A stretch of DNA of 64,000 bases from assembly GCF_014201335.1 (NCBI RefSeq), contig NZ_JACHEB010000018.1, forward strand, positions 1 through 64,000, read 5' to 3'. The notes below the pieces were generated by a model. It did no database searches. It had not been told where the DNA came from and saw only the letters and a list, made by a program, of their open reading frames with translations. Positions 43,557-52,500 of this stretch are shown in pieces; the stretch's first letter is position 1, and each line of letters opens with the position of its first letter. Position numbers and translations under genes: made by a program. Source of the stretch: Tunturiibacter gelidiferens (GTDB taxonomy: Bacteria; Acidobacteriota; Terriglobia; Terriglobales; Acidobacteriaceae).

Positions 43557-44195
43557 CTATTGATCTTTTAATGCTGCGGCGCCGTGAAGGACTAACTCCA
43601 GGCCCTCTTTGTAGCGACGATCAAATTTGTCGAAGAGAATCGGTCCACTTTGGCGTAGCAGTGGAAGTTCTGCTGCGTCGAGACGGGCTTTTCGCTTGGC
43701 AATGTCGTATCGCGGAGAGCGTTCGTTTGGACGCGGGTAGACGGCCTGCTCTTCCATGACAAAGCTCAAGGTGTAGCTGTAGATGGTGCTTAGCAGAACG
43801 ACGGCCTGACGAAATGAGAAGCCAGCTTCGAGGAGCCTCGAACCAATCGACTCGACGGTCTTCATGTACTCCGTGTTTGTGAGCTCGGTTCCTGAGACCA
43901 TTCGAGCGCCGTCCCGGTATGCAAGCAGTGTTTTTCTGAGGCCATGTCCGAATGCAGCGGACCAGGCCTTCCAGTCGGCGCTGCGCCGGGTTGGCAAGAG
44001 GTTCGGAGCGCCCTCGGCAAGGACCATCGTTGCCATTTCGTCGATGAGTTCTTCTTTGCTTTTGAAGTGCCAATAGATAGCGGCGGCTTGAACCTTCAAC
44101 TGAGTGCCGAGACGACGAAGGGTCAGCTGCTCGAGGCCGACTTCGTTCAGTAGCTTGAGTCCTGCCTGAGCCACCATCTCTCGATTAACTTTCAT
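43557..44195 (-). CDS. TetR family regulator, TetR(C)-type
   Basis: This 212-residue protein begins KVNREMVAQAGLKLLNEVGLEQLTLRRLGTQLKVQAAAIYWHFKSKEELIDEMA, the DNA-binding domain seen in tetracycline-repressor class TetR. The C-terminal domain (YRDGARMVSGTEL, FSFRQAVVLLSTIYSYTLSFVMEEQA) matches TetR_C. It is divergent from the alcohol dehydrogenase remnant, with dyads in the spacer. It likely repressed that gene and itself. Confidence 0.9.
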   Translation of the reverse strand: MKVNREMVAQAGLKLLNEVGLEQLTLRRLGTQLKVQAAAIYWHFKSKEELIDEMATMVLAEGAPNLLPTRRSADWKAWSAAFGHGLRKTLLAYRDGARMVSGTELTNTEYMKTVESIGSRLLEAGFSFRQAVVLLSTIYSYTLSFVMEEQAVYPRPNERSPRYDIAKRKARLDAAELPLLRQSGPILFDKFDRRYKEGLELVLHGAAALKDQ

Positions 44196-44204
44196 GCATC
44201 AAGA

Positions 44205-44262
44205 ATATCAGTTTTGATATCACATAATTGAACGATGTTAGATTTTATCTAACGTTGTTCAA
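44205..44262. promoter_or_regulatory. Divergent TetR operator region
   Basis: Two dyads lie between the divergent genes: ATATCA-GTTT-TGATAT (44205-44220), which resembles tetO half-sites TATCA/TGATA, and a longer imperfect repeat from TTGAAC to GTTCAA (44228-44262) with TCTAAC-type arms. Either could bind the adjacent TetR protein. Confidence 0.55.
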
Positions 44263-44311
44263 TACTTTCTCCGCTCAGTCCACCTGCGGAGAAAAATCAG
44301 AGGAGATTTCT

Positions 44312-45290
44312 ATGAAAGCAGCGATTATTACGGCAGCCGGCAAAACGCCTGTCTATAGAGATTTCGCCGAGCCCGTGGCTCAAAGCGGAGAAGAACTCAT
44401 TACGGTTCGTGCTTCCGCGCTGAGCCAGTTCAGCAAGTCGCGTTCGTCGGGCTCGCACTACAGTTCGGACGGAGTCTTCCCTGCAGCTGCTGGAGCTGAG
44501 GGTGTTGGTCGTACGGTCGACGGACGGCGCGTCTACTTCGTATCTCCTCAGGCTCCTTATGGAGCCTTTGGCTGAAAAGTCTCTCGTGCGCTCCGAACGA
44601 TGTGTATCGATTCCGGATGGACTCGACGACATCACTGCAGCGGGGATTGCGAATCCTGGGATGTCGGCGTGGGCTGCGCTTGTCGAACGTGCTCGTTTGC
44701 AGACTGGAGAGACTGTACTGGTGAATGGTGCGACCGGGACGGCGGGAAGGCTTGCCGTGCAGCTTGCGAAGCATCTTGGGGCGGGCAGAGTGATTGCGAC
44801 TGGTCGAAACGCGGCGGAACTTGAGGAGATAAAGGCGCTTGGAGCGGATATCGTGATTCCCTCCTCGCTGGACGCTTTGCATCCGATGGGAGCGAAAAAA
44901 TATGAGGAAGCACTGTTGAGGGAGTTCGCGAACGGTATCGATGTCGTCATCGATTATCTGTGGGGAGAGAGTGCAAAGACGATCATCGTTGCCATTGCGA
45001 AGGCTGTAGAAGACACGACGCCGGTTCGCTTTGTTCATGTTGGTGGAGCTAGCCGTGAGGAGAATATCGAACTGCCAGGAGCAGCGCTACGTTCGTCGGC
45101 AATTACGTTGATGGGGAGTGGGTTGAAGAGTGTCCCGATGTCGGCGTTCAAGGATGCGATCAGGGGTGTGTTTGACGTTGTAGCAAAGGCGAACCTGAAG
45201 ATCGCGATAAAGACTGTGCCGCTTTCGGAGATTGAGTCTACCTGGGATGATGCGCCCGGTAAACCACGAGTGGTTTTCACGATAGGATAG
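44312..45290 (+). pseudogene. Zinc-type alcohol dehydrogenase, one frameshift
   Basis: The first 87 codons read as the start of a medium-chain dehydrogenase (MKAAIITAAGKTPVYRDFAEP, then GAEGVGRTVDGRRVYF) and stop at 44575. The rest, in another frame, reads EKSLVRSERCVSIPDGLDDITAAG, with the NAD(P) motif GATGTAGRLAVQLAKHLGAG, to 45290. One extra G at 44570/44571 accounts for the break (TTTGGCTGAA where TTTGCTGAA is expected). The ribosome site GAGGAG precedes the ATG. It is a pseudogene or a sequence error; joined, it would be a ~325-residue NADPH oxidoreductase. Confidence 0.75.
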
Positions 45291-45362
45291 TTCCTCCGTA
45301 CGATAGAGCCGTTTGCACGACTCAAGCGGATTCGCTGTTGGTATGGAGGAAGGCAACAGCAG

Positions 45363-45377
45363 ATTCCCTTCGGGAAT
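45363..45377. repeat. Small hairpin in intergenic spacer
   Basis: ATTCCC-TTC-GGGAAT sits between the dehydrogenase remnant and the convergent glycosyltransferase. There is no T-run. It may be a short dispersed repeat. Confidence 0.35.
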
Positions 45378-45415
45378 GACAACCAAAAAAGGCACGGCAG
45401 AGTCTACGCCAACTG

Positions 45416-46615
45416 CTACTTTACGCTGGCGAAAGGTGGTTGATTCTTGCGCAGATCCGACAGTGGGTAGAAGGTGCCTCGCCAGGTGACACCGCCGTTC
45501 TTCAGTGTCGTGAGCATCGAGCGGATGATGGAGCAGACGATGAGGGTGGCGCTGATGGGAAAGAGGACTGCATACCAGGGCGAGACTTTGCTTTGGCGGC
45601 TGGAGAGGACGTAGAGGAAGGCCACCGAGGCGAAGGTTAGGATTGCCGGCGTGCGAGTTTGCGGGAGTGCGAGGAAGGCCGCGGGGGCGATACAGAAGAG
45701 GGTGAACCAGAGGCAGGAGAGTAGAGCGACAGCGGGGTCGTAGCGGAAGATGGCGAAGAGGTTTTTCATGAGTCCGTTGAGGATGCCGCTGACGCCGCTG
45801 GCCCAATGAACGCTGACGAGATCGGGACCGGTGGCGATGCGTTGGCGGAGGCGGGCTCGCTTGACGCGGCTGCCGAGGGCGAGGTCTTCAACGATCTCCA
45901 TGCGGAGAGCTTCGTAGCCGCCGATCTGCTGATAGGCGGAGGTGCGGAGGAGGTTGAAGGCGCCTACGCCTACGGCGTCGCGGAGAGCCTGGGGGTCGGA
46001 GACGCGCCAGGGACGGACGGCCCAGAGGCCCATCACTTGAAGGTAGCTGAGGACCATGCCTTCTCCGGCAGAACGGACGAGGGCGGTGGGGAGGAGGACG
46101 AAGTGATCGGCTTCAGTGGCGACCGTGTAGGCGAGGGCGAGGGCGAGGGCGTCGGGGCGGAAGAGGATGTCGGCGTCGGTGAAGAGAAGGTAGTCGGGGC
46201 TGTGGAGGGAGATGGCGTGGCGCGCTGCAAAGGCCATGGCGTGGGTTTTGCCGAGCCAGCCGGTGGGGAGTTCGGTGATGTGGAGGACGGTGAGCTTGTC
46301 CGGATGATCGGTGGCGAGGACGTCCATGATCGCGCCGGTCGAGTCGGTGGAGCGATCGTTGACGGCGATGAGGTGGAGGTTGGGGTGTTGCTGGTTGAGG
46401 AGAGATTGGAGGCAGGCGGCGACGTGGGCGGATTCGTTGCGTGCGGGGATGACGACGGTGAGGGATGGGTTGTTGGGTGGGGTTAGGTTGTGCGCTGGTG
46501 AGGTGAGATCGGGAACGCGGCGGAGGAAGATGGCGGCTGTGATCGCTTTCCAGATCCAGGCGAGTGCGACGATCCATGCAAGCAGAGGGAGAATGAGATG
46601 AACGGCAGAGTGCAA
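45416..46615 (-). CDS. Membrane-bound family 2 glycosyltransferase
   Basis: This 399-residue protein starts with a membrane helix (LILPLLAWIVALAWIW) and has the GT-A domain SLTVVIPARNESAHVAACLQSLL, VNDRSTDSTGAI, TDADILFRPDALA (the DxD site) and EIVEDLALGSRVKRA. Three or four C-terminal membrane helices follow. It would transfer a sugar from a nucleotide donor to a lipid or a wall glycan at the inner membrane. A hopanoid-linked role is possible but not shown. It is the last gene of a leftward series from 48.7 kb. Confidence 0.85.
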   Translation of the reverse strand: MHSAVHLILPLLAWIVALAWIWKAITAAIFLRRVPDLTSPAHNLTPPNNPSLTVVIPARNESAHVAACLQSLLNQQHPNLHLIAVNDRSTDSTGAIMDVLATDHPDKLTVLHITELPTGWLGKTHAMAFAARHAISLHSPDYLLFTDADILFRPDALALALAYTVATEADHFVLLPTALVRSAGEGMVLSYLQVMGLWAVRPWRVSDPQALRDAVGVGAFNLLRTSAYQQIGGYEALRMEIVEDLALGSRVKRARLRQRIATGPDLVSVHWASGVSGILNGLMKNLFAIFRYDPAVALLSCLWFTLFCIAPAAFLALPQTRTPAILTFASVAFLYVLSSRQSKVSPWYAVLFPISATLIVCSIIRSMLTTLKNGGVTWRGTFYPLSDLRKNQPPFASVK

Positions 46616-46645
46616 TAAATCCTCATACGGGTCGATCGAGGCGGG

Positions 46646-47398
46646 TTAATGGTTGTTGGGATGGCAGCAGTCGTAGTCGATTTGTTCGTCCCAGCTTGGA
46701 CGCCCCTCGGGGGTCATGTCGAAGATGTTCCAGAGTGTGTCGATAACGCCGAGATGGCGTGGATCCTGTCCGGGATCGGCGGGGGCGAACATTAGCTCGG
46801 AGGTCCAGAAGTGGCGGATCTGATCGCCGTCGCGATGGAAAACGGTCATGAGGGGGAGCTGATCGCCGTTGGGGTCTTCGGCCTGGTAGTCGCGTTTGAA
46901 GTTGTTATTGACGGAGGAGAGGAACCGTAGATTTTTCCAAGCGCGTTCGCGTGCGTAGGTCGCGATGCGTTCAATGGGCGCTTTGGCAATGACGACGAAG
47001 TTGAGGCCGGAGGGGGCGAAGTGGGTAGCGGTGGTGTCGAGTGAGTCGAGTGTAGCGGTGCAGGAGGGACAGGGTGAGTCTTCGAGCTTGAGTTCGGAGG
47101 TTGCGCCTTTGACTGGGCCAGGGCGGGAGTCTTTGCTCCAGCGCGGGAACATAAAGTTGTAGATGACCAGGGAGTTTTGTTCGGGGGTGAAGAGCTGCGA
47201 GAGCTTCACCTTGGCGGGCTTGCCGTTGGGGCCAATGGTGTCGAAGATGTAGTCCTCAGGGATGAGGCCACCGGGTGGCAGGCTGCGGCGGGCAGCGGCT
47301 ACGGTCTCCATCGCACGGCGGAGGCTGATCTCTTGTTCGAGGAGGTGATTGCGGGCGGTGCGGTATTCGGGGGACTCTCCGGGGAAGGTTGTGGTCAT
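46646..47398 (-). CDS. DUF899 family thioredoxin-like protein
   Basis: This 250-residue protein matches DUF899: a helical N-terminus (EYRTARNHLLEQEISLRRAMETVAAARRSLPPGG), LIPEDYIFDT, FMFPRWSKDSRPG, a CPSC motif at the thioredoxin position (PCPSCTATLDSL) and a late DWEL-like region (WTSELMFAPADPGQDPRHLG). The motif suggests disulfide redox chemistry with an unknown partner. It lies 29 bases from the downstream transporter end and 30 bases from the glycosyltransferase start. Confidence 0.85.
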   Translation of the reverse strand: MTTTFPGESPEYRTARNHLLEQEISLRRAMETVAAARRSLPPGGLIPEDYIFDTIGPNGKPAKVKLSQLFTPEQNSLVIYNFMFPRWSKDSRPGPVKGATSELKLEDSPCPSCTATLDSLDTTATHFAPSGLNFVVIAKAPIERIATYARERAWKNLRFLSSVNNNFKRDYQAEDPNGDQLPLMTVFHRDGDQIRHFWTSELMFAPADPGQDPRHLGVIDTLWNIFDMTPEGRPSWDEQIDYDCCHPNNH

Positions 47399-47427
47399 GG
47401 CTGCTCCTTGCTGGGTGAGATGAGTGT

Positions 47428-48693
47428 TCAGGCGATGGCGGGTTGCTCGGAGTGCAGGGGTGGGGCGTAACGGGAGCCGATGAAGAAGATGATGGCTGCG
47501 AGGAGCATGGTGATGAGAGTGGATCCGAGGCCGAGGTTGAGGGTGGAGCGGTCGCTGACGGCGCCGATGATGCGCGGGGAGATGGCGTCGCCCAGGGCGT
47601 GGATGATGAAGAGCTGGCCGGCCATCGCGGTGGCGCGGATCTCGGGCCGGACGGCGTTGAGGGTGGCGGCGTTGACGGGGCCGGTGCCGAGGAAGATTAG
47701 GAAGATGGCGGCACCGAGGCCGTAGAGGGTGAGGTTGTGCGGGCCGAAGAAGCAGAGGAGCGCGGGTGGGACTGCGATGGCGGCACTTATGGCGGGAACG
47801 AGGTACAGAGCTTTGGAGTTAGTGCGGGACCACTTCTGCGCGATGGTGCCGCCGGTGATGGTGCCGCCGAGGCCGGCTACTACAGTGATGGCGCCCATGA
47901 TGTAGGCGGCGGAGGATTGGCTGCGGCCGTCAATGCGCTGGAGGAAGGAGGGCATCCACCAGGAGATGCCGCCTAGGGAGAAGGTGACGGCTGCGTAGCC
48001 AAGGATGGAGCAGAGGTAGGCTGGGTTTTTGATTAGGGAGAGGATGGTTCCCTTCTCTACTTTTGTTTTCTCGTGCTGGCTTGCTCCGCGGGCGGGCTCC
48101 TTCATGAAGATGGCGATGAGGAGGGCGAGGATTGCAGCCGGGATGGCGGAGACGATAAAGGACATGCGCCAGCCGTAGTGTTCGCCTACTGTGCCTCCGA
48201 CGAGGTAGCCGAGAGCAGCGCCTACGGGGATGGCTACGTTGAAGATGGTGAGGACGCGGTTGCGCTGGTCTGGCTCGTAATAATCTGCGAGGAGAGAGGG
48301 GGCGAAGATGCCGAAGCTGGCTTCGCCTACGCCTAGTGCGGCGTGGCGGATGTTGAGGGAGTCGTAAGAGTGGACCGTGGCGGTGAGGAAGTTGATCGCG
48401 GCCCAGAAGAGGGCGGCGATGACGATCATGGGCTTGCGGGGGAAGCGGTCGCCTAGCCATCCAGTGATGGGCGAGGTGAACATGTAGGCGATCATGAACC
48501 AGAAGGTGAGAGTGCCAATGTGCTCGTCGGAGAGATGGAACTCGGCTTTTACCTGCTCCTGGACGCCGGGGAGGATGTAGCGGTCGATGTAGTTGACGAA
48601 GTTGAGGGCAGTGAGGAGGACGAGGGCGGTGGTGGCTCCGGCTACGGAGGGTGTGCGGGAGGGTTCGGGCTTCTGCGTGGTCGAGGAGGCCAT
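47428..48693 (-). CDS. MFS transporter, spinster-like
   Basis: This 421-residue protein has 12 predicted helices. The loop between helices 2 and 3 reads GWLGDRFPRKPMI, the MFS signature, and helix 4 carries GVGEASFGIFAPSLLADYYEPDQRNRVL, close to the spinster/hexuronate branch. It would export or import a small molecule by proton coupling. The substrate is unknown. It is the first gene of the leftward series with the DUF899 and glycosyltransferase genes. Confidence 0.88.
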   Translation of the reverse strand: MASSTTQKPEPSRTPSVAGATTALVLLTALNFVNYIDRYILPGVQEQVKAEFHLSDEHIGTLTFWFMIAYMFTSPITGWLGDRFPRKPMIVIAALFWAAINFLTATVHSYDSLNIRHAALGVGEASFGIFAPSLLADYYEPDQRNRVLTIFNVAIPVGAALGYLVGGTVGEHYGWRMSFIVSAIPAAILALLIAIFMKEPARGASQHEKTKVEKGTILSLIKNPAYLCSILGYAAVTFSLGGISWWMPSFLQRIDGRSQSSAAYIMGAITVVAGLGGTITGGTIAQKWSRTNSKALYLVPAISAAIAVPPALLCFFGPHNLTLYGLGAAIFLIFLGTGPVNAATLNAVRPEIRATAMAGQLFIIHALGDAISPRIIGAVSDRSTLNLGLGSTLITMLLAAIIFFIGSRYAPPLHSEQPAIA

Positions 48694-48720
48694 CTCGCTG
48701 GAAGGATAGCAGGTGGGGTT

Positions 48721-48841
48721 TGCGGATTTTTTATTTGGGGTGATGAGGGGTGGTTTTGTTTGGGAATATGGGGATTTTGCTTGTTTTGGCGTGGTGAATT
48801 TGTGTTGAGAACGTAGTGGTTTGCGTGGCTGATGTGGTGTT
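48721..48841. repeat. G/T-rich low-complexity intergenic tract, copy 2
   Basis: This is a G/T-rich strand with TTTTGTTTGGG, GGCGTGGTGAATTTGTG and GATGTGGTGTTTTAGCAG. It resembles 3519-3650 in composition and in blocks such as GTGGTGTTTT and AAGCAG/TAGCAG. Confidence 0.5.
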
Positions 48842-48889
48842 TTAGCAGTCAGTTTCTGGGGCGCTAAAAATGCGCCAGGTTTTTGGTAT

Positions 48890-49885
48890 TTATTTTTCGG
48901 GGCACGAGCATTCGGGGTTCCCTGGGTGTGGCGCGGGGTCAGGGGGTGTCACGATGCAGGTATTGCCGGACATCTTTTTCCATACCGTCTGAGGGGGAGG
49001 CTGATTGGATCCCGAAGGCCAGACCTCTTTCATCACTGTGCCATTGTCTCCGGGAGTAACAATGAAGGGATAGGAGCAGCACATCTCGTCAGGAGCATTC
49101 CGTTCTATTGAAACGTTGCTACTGTCAGTTGCGGCGTTGCTACTGCTAATGATGCGTATCTTTAAGAGATCTCCGTAACGCTCATAAAAATTAGGAGGTT
49201 TCGGGAGACTAGAAGGACATCGAGAGGATTCCAACGCGGTTAGAGAGTCCCTCCACCCGACGAACTCACCTGGCGCTTGCTGCGTGATGTGAAGGCAGCT
49301 CTGGACTGATTGATCACCGGTCTGCCAGGTGCCCACGAGCCACGGTTCGCTCTTTGCGGTACCGGCTCCTGGTCGCGTTAAAATCGTCGTAGCGTCAAAG
49401 CCCTGGCGGTGAATACGGCCTGACCATCTATCTCCGCTGATATGCAAGAGGTCTAAATCAAATTCTTTATCATGCAGGGTTAGGCGACCGTTGTCGTACC
49501 GGAGGCTGCCGCCGCGAGGAGAATCGCTGGAGAAGTTCTCTTCGCCGAATTGGAGAACCGTTCCGGCTCGCTGGTATATCCCCAGTTGGAGATTGAGCCA
49601 CACTTGTTCGACTCCGACGAGCGTGATTGTGTCCGCAGGCACCGTCGTCGAGAGGATGAGATGGATGCCGACCGCACCGCCATGGCCGTCAGGAACTTCC
49701 CATATGCCGGAAAGCTCTTCTGGATGTGCAATCGGCTTATCTACGTAAAAACTCTTATCGTGAGCAGGCGCCGTTGGGGTGACCAGGGCAACCGTCTCCT
49801 GCGCATGTGCAGACCATGGCGTGCTGAACGTGCAAGCCATCGTTGTGATGATCGCGAGCTGCCTGCAGATCACTGGGCGCTTCAT
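48890..49885 (-). CDS. Secreted hypothetical protein
   Basis: I do not recognise a family. The 331-residue protein has a signal peptide (CRQLAIITTMACTFSTPWSAHAQ), then beta-rich sequence with HLILSTTVPADTITLVGVEQVWLNLQLGIYQRAG, VGTWQTGDQSVQSCL and a C-terminal Pro/Cys tail (TPPDPAPHPGNPECSCPEK). The repeating WxG and loop pattern fits a small lipocalin- or carbohydrate-contact fold in the periplasm. Four Cys near the end could form disulfides. It is in tandem with the next secreted gene. Confidence 0.6.
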   Translation of the reverse strand: MKRPVICRQLAIITTMACTFSTPWSAHAQETVALVTPTAPAHDKSFYVDKPIAHPEELSGIWEVPDGHGGAVGIHLILSTTVPADTITLVGVEQVWLNLQLGIYQRAGTVLQFGEENFSSDSPRGGSLRYDNGRLTLHDKEFDLDLLHISGDRWSGRIHRQGFDATTILTRPGAGTAKSEPWLVGTWQTGDQSVQSCLHITQQAPGEFVGWRDSLTALESSRCPSSLPKPPNFYERYGDLLKIRIISSSNAATDSSNVSIERNAPDEMCCSYPFIVTPGDNGTVMKEVWPSGSNQPPPQTVWKKMSGNTCIVTPPDPAPHPGNPECSCPEK

Positions 49886-49923
49886 GTGGTGGTAGACGCC
49901 GTTGCCAGCATAAATGTTCCCGG

Positions 49924-50685
49924 TTAGTGGGATTCGGGGGAGTGGTCCCTGATGGTGTAGCCCTCGGGGGGTAGAAAGACAGCGGGATCGGGTTCTGCGC
50001 GGACGACGTCAGTCATTTCGGTGGATCGCAACCCGTTGCGAGGATCGTTGTCAGTGCTCGATACGACAAGCTTCAGATCGGGCGCGGTCCATATCTCTCG
50101 CACGTTGACGAAGGGTTTGTCGTTGCCCATGTAGCCGACCGGGTAGGTGGTTGTGGTTCTGACTCCCTCGGCATAGACTCCAGCGATTGTCTTACCGCCG
50201 AGTCTGTCAATTTGCCTTGCAGGCTTGAGATTCGAATCCCCTGCGAGGGTAACGGCTCCTGAGGAGGCCATGGGGAGATCTCCGAGAGTGGCAACGCCAA
50301 CCGCGCTTGGGCCGCTGCTCATGAGCACAGTTCCCGATTGACCTACTTTTCGTGGCTCGGGCATGTGCATCGTCGTCGCTTCCTTCGTTAAACTCGACCA
50401 GTGAGTGATCGTTCGAGCAACAGGATCAATGACGGTGGTGTGGGTCGCGTTTCGTCCTCCCATGCCTGTCATCGTAGTCGTTCGAACGGTCCTGCCCTGT
50501 GAGTCGCGTGCTTCGGTGGCCGTGGACTCGCGGGTGATCGTTGTGCCATCGGCCAGCTTCTGAACGAGGGTGGTCTTCTCGTTTGCTGAGTCTGGGCTGT
50601 TTCGATTGCCTGACGTTTGAGCGCTGACCGACACGAAGCCAAGCAGCAGGAGAGAGAGTGTGGTGGAACGGAGCGCAGAGAGCAA
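49924..50685 (-). CDS. Secreted hypothetical protein
   Basis: This 253-residue protein has a signal peptide (TTLSLLLLGFVSVSAQ), then a domain with KLADGTTITRESTATEARDSQGRTVRTTT, GGKTIAGVYAEGVRTTTTYPVGYMGNDKPFVNVREIWTAPDLKLVVSSTDNDPRNGLRSTEMTDVVR and a final FLPPEGYTI. This pattern recurs in acidobacterial secreted proteins without known function. The gene lies 38 bases upstream of the next leftward secreted gene. Confidence 0.65.
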   Translation of the reverse strand: MLSALRSTTLSLLLLGFVSVSAQTSGNRNSPDSANEKTTLVQKLADGTTITRESTATEARDSQGRTVRTTTMTGMGGRNATHTTVIDPVARTITHWSSLTKEATTMHMPEPRKVGQSGTVLMSSGPSAVGVATLGDLPMASSGAVTLAGDSNLKPARQIDRLGGKTIAGVYAEGVRTTTTYPVGYMGNDKPFVNVREIWTAPDLKLVVSSTDNDPRNGLRSTEMTDVVRAEPDPAVFLPPEGYTIRDHSPESH

Positions 50686-50810
50686 CGGAAATCTCCTCGG
50701 AACGCAGAGTGGAGATGCAGGCTAGTTGTGCTCCGCCAGTCTGCTACATTTCCGGGCGACTTTCAATCGCAATTCGTTGTGCGGTGGGGCCTTTGGTATC
50801 CGGCGGCCTG

Positions 50811-51242
50811 CTATTTTTGCGGGGCGGTTTCGGTGCGAGGGTAGGCGGCGGTGACGACGGTGGAGATGCCGCCGCGGGGGCGGAAGTCGCCTACGATAAC
50901 GGCCCAGACGGGGTTGCAGGCTTTGACGACGTCGTCGAGAACCTGGTTGACGATGTTTTCCTGGAAGATGCCCAGGTTGCGGTAGGTGAAGAGATACTCC
51001 TTGAGGGACTTGAGTTCGAGGCAGCTCTCGCGGGGCATGTAGCGGATGGTGAGACGGCCGAAGTCGGGGAGACCGGTTTTGGGGCAGACGGAGGTGAACT
51101 CGGGATCGTCGACGAGGATCTCGTAGGCCTTGAACTGGTTCTGCCAGGTTTCGATGGCGGGGAAGGTGGTGTCGAGGCCGGATTTGGCGTGGTCGTCGGT
51201 GTAGCCGGTGGTGTGCGGGTTGGGAAGGACTGCGGTGCTCAT
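50811..51242 (-). CDS. queF: NADPH-dependent 7-cyano-7-deazaguanine reductase
   Basis: This 143-residue type I (unimodular) QueF has the catalytic Cys53 in SVCPKTGLPDFG with Asp60, and the NADPH motif ELKSLKEYLF at residues 76-85. It reduces preQ0 to preQ1 for queuosine synthesis in tRNA. No preQ1 riboswitch is visible upstream. It is 126 bases from the phosphatase gene, in the same orientation. Confidence 0.95.
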   Translation of the reverse strand: MSTAVLPNPHTTGYTDDHAKSGLDTTFPAIETWQNQFKAYEILVDDPEFTSVCPKTGLPDFGRLTIRYMPRESCLELKSLKEYLFTYRNLGIFQENIVNQVLDDVVKACNPVWAVIVGDFRPRGGISTVVTAAYPRTETAPQK

Positions 51243-51368
51243 GCTTCTATTTTATCTTGTTTGGCGTGGGTTTTGCTCGATTTGGACACCGTGGTGGGGA
51301 GTGCCTACGGCAGGTTTCTCGACTTCCGGTTCGACTCTGCTCAGGGTTCGATCGGAGTGACGATGTTT

Positions 51369-51980
51369 TTATGGAGTCTCGATTGAATCATGTGCGGTTA
51401 ATGGGATGGCGGTGGAGCGGAGGGTCCAGGTGCGGCCGTTGTGGCGGAGGTCGGTGAGGGTTAGGGGGGCTATGTCGATGCGCCAGAAGGATTGGGGTGG
51501 GGCATTGAGGGAGTGGAGGATGGCGGCGCGGATTACGGCGGGGTGGGTAATGGCTATGGTGTGGGTTGTGTGTTTCTCTTCTGCGACGAGTGCGGCGAAG
51601 GTGGCTAGCCAGTTTGTGACGCGGCCAATGAGATGGGCGATGGTCTCGCCTTTGTGGGGCGCGGCACTGGGATCTGTGAGCCATTGCGTAACGGCTTTGG
51701 GGTCTTTGGCGTAGAGGTCGTTGAGGTTGTGGCCTTGCCAGGTGCTGTAATCGATGTCGCGTAGTTCTGTGTCTGATGTCGCGGAGAGATTGAGTGCGGC
51801 GGCGGTTTGTTGGGTGCGGAGTTCAGGTGCGGTGAGGACTCGATTGGCGCGCGGCGGTTGCCAATTCAGAGTAGAGAGCTTGAGGAGGGAAGATTCTTCG
51901 AGAGGCTCATCTGCCGGAAAACGAGCGTCGCGCTGTGCGGGAGTGGGCGCGTGGCTGATGAGGGTGAGACGAGCTGGCAC
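51369..51980 (-). CDS. Histidine phosphatase family protein
   Basis: This 203-residue protein has the phosphohistidine His10 in LTLISHAPTP, where the usual Arg-His-Gly is Ser-His-Ala. Other residues fit: RVLTAPELRTQQTAAAL, DYSTWQGHNLNDL, HKGETIAHLIGRV and AITHPAVIRAAILHSL with the second His. Activity may therefore be altered. Related proteins include CobC, which dephosphorylates alpha-ribazole in B12 synthesis. Its location opposite riboswitch-controlled cbtBA makes a cobalamin role attractive, but this is inference. Confidence 0.75.
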   Translation of the reverse strand: MPARLTLISHAPTPAQRDARFPADEPLEESSLLKLSTLNWQPPRANRVLTAPELRTQQTAAALNLSATSDTELRDIDYSTWQGHNLNDLYAKDPKAVTQWLTDPSAAPHKGETIAHLIGRVTNWLATFAALVAEEKHTTHTIAITHPAVIRAAILHSLNAPPQSFWRIDIAPLTLTDLRHNGRTWTLRSTAIPLTAHDSIETP

Positions 51981-52039
51981 AGCGGCTGGTTCCCTAAAGG
52001 ATTGTCGTTAACTGTTGCGAGAGAGTTTGATGGCGACTC

Positions 52040-52294
52040 TCAAGCGACTATTTTAGTCCCTCCATTGAGGGCGGCTGTGAAGTTGTTGCTGGGCGCTGGC
52101 CAGTCGGAGTGGGGTGGTTTGAATAGGCGGCGCTCTGAGAGAAGAAATTGGTTACAGACGTGCTTTTCGTCATACACAGCAAGCTCAGGATTGGTTTGGG
52201 TTGTCGCAATGGTGGCAAAGCAAACCAGACAGATGGAATCGTAGGAACCGTTGGCGTTGTGACGGTGGGAGTAAAGCAGCAGGGGTGCGGCCAT
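52040..52294 (-). CDS. Small Cys/His zinc-binding-like protein
   Basis: From the ATG at 52294 this is an 84-residue protein with HRHNANGSYDSICLVCFATIATTQTNPEL and a later KHVCNQF. Two Cys in CxxC and a His-x-Cys pair look like a zinc site. Similar short proteins are common in acidobacterial genomes, with no known function. A longer start at 52345 is possible. It is next to the histidine phosphatase. Confidence 0.6.
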   Translation of the reverse strand: MAAPLLLYSHRHNANGSYDSICLVCFATIATTQTNPELAVYDEKHVCNQFLLSERRLFKPPHSDWPAPSNNFTAALNGGTKIVA

Positions 52295-52471
52295 CGTGCG
52301 GCCTCTTTCTGGGGAGAGACTCAAGCGTAGGCTTATGGGAGCCATATGTCCACTGGATTACATAGCGGCTAATTACAAGCCTGGGATTGGAGCGTTTGTT
52401 GAGGTGGGGTTGGCTTCCGGCATTTGCGAGGTCGCGTCGCTTTGCCGATGACCAGGAAATGCACCGGGAGC
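52295..52471. other. Spacer upstream of the cbtBA promoter
   Basis: No gene is recognised. Together with the promoter and riboswitch this makes a 358-base gene-free stretch before cbtB. Confidence 0.4.
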
Positions 52472-52500
52472 TTGACACTGGGGATTGTGACACTTAGGGT
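52472..52500 (+). promoter_or_regulatory. Promoter ahead of the cbtBA riboswitch
   Basis: TTGACA and TAGGGT are 17 bases apart and directly precede the riboswitch, which gives a transcript that would include it in full. Confidence 0.5.

Noticed and set aside
45806..46486. Long rightward frame opposite the glycosyltransferase
   Set aside because: It is a Gly/Glu/Val-rich antisense shadow produced by strong third-position G/C on the coding strand.
51243..51368. preQ1 riboswitch upstream of queF
   Set aside because: No short C-rich stem with an A-rich tail could be identified on the minus strand.
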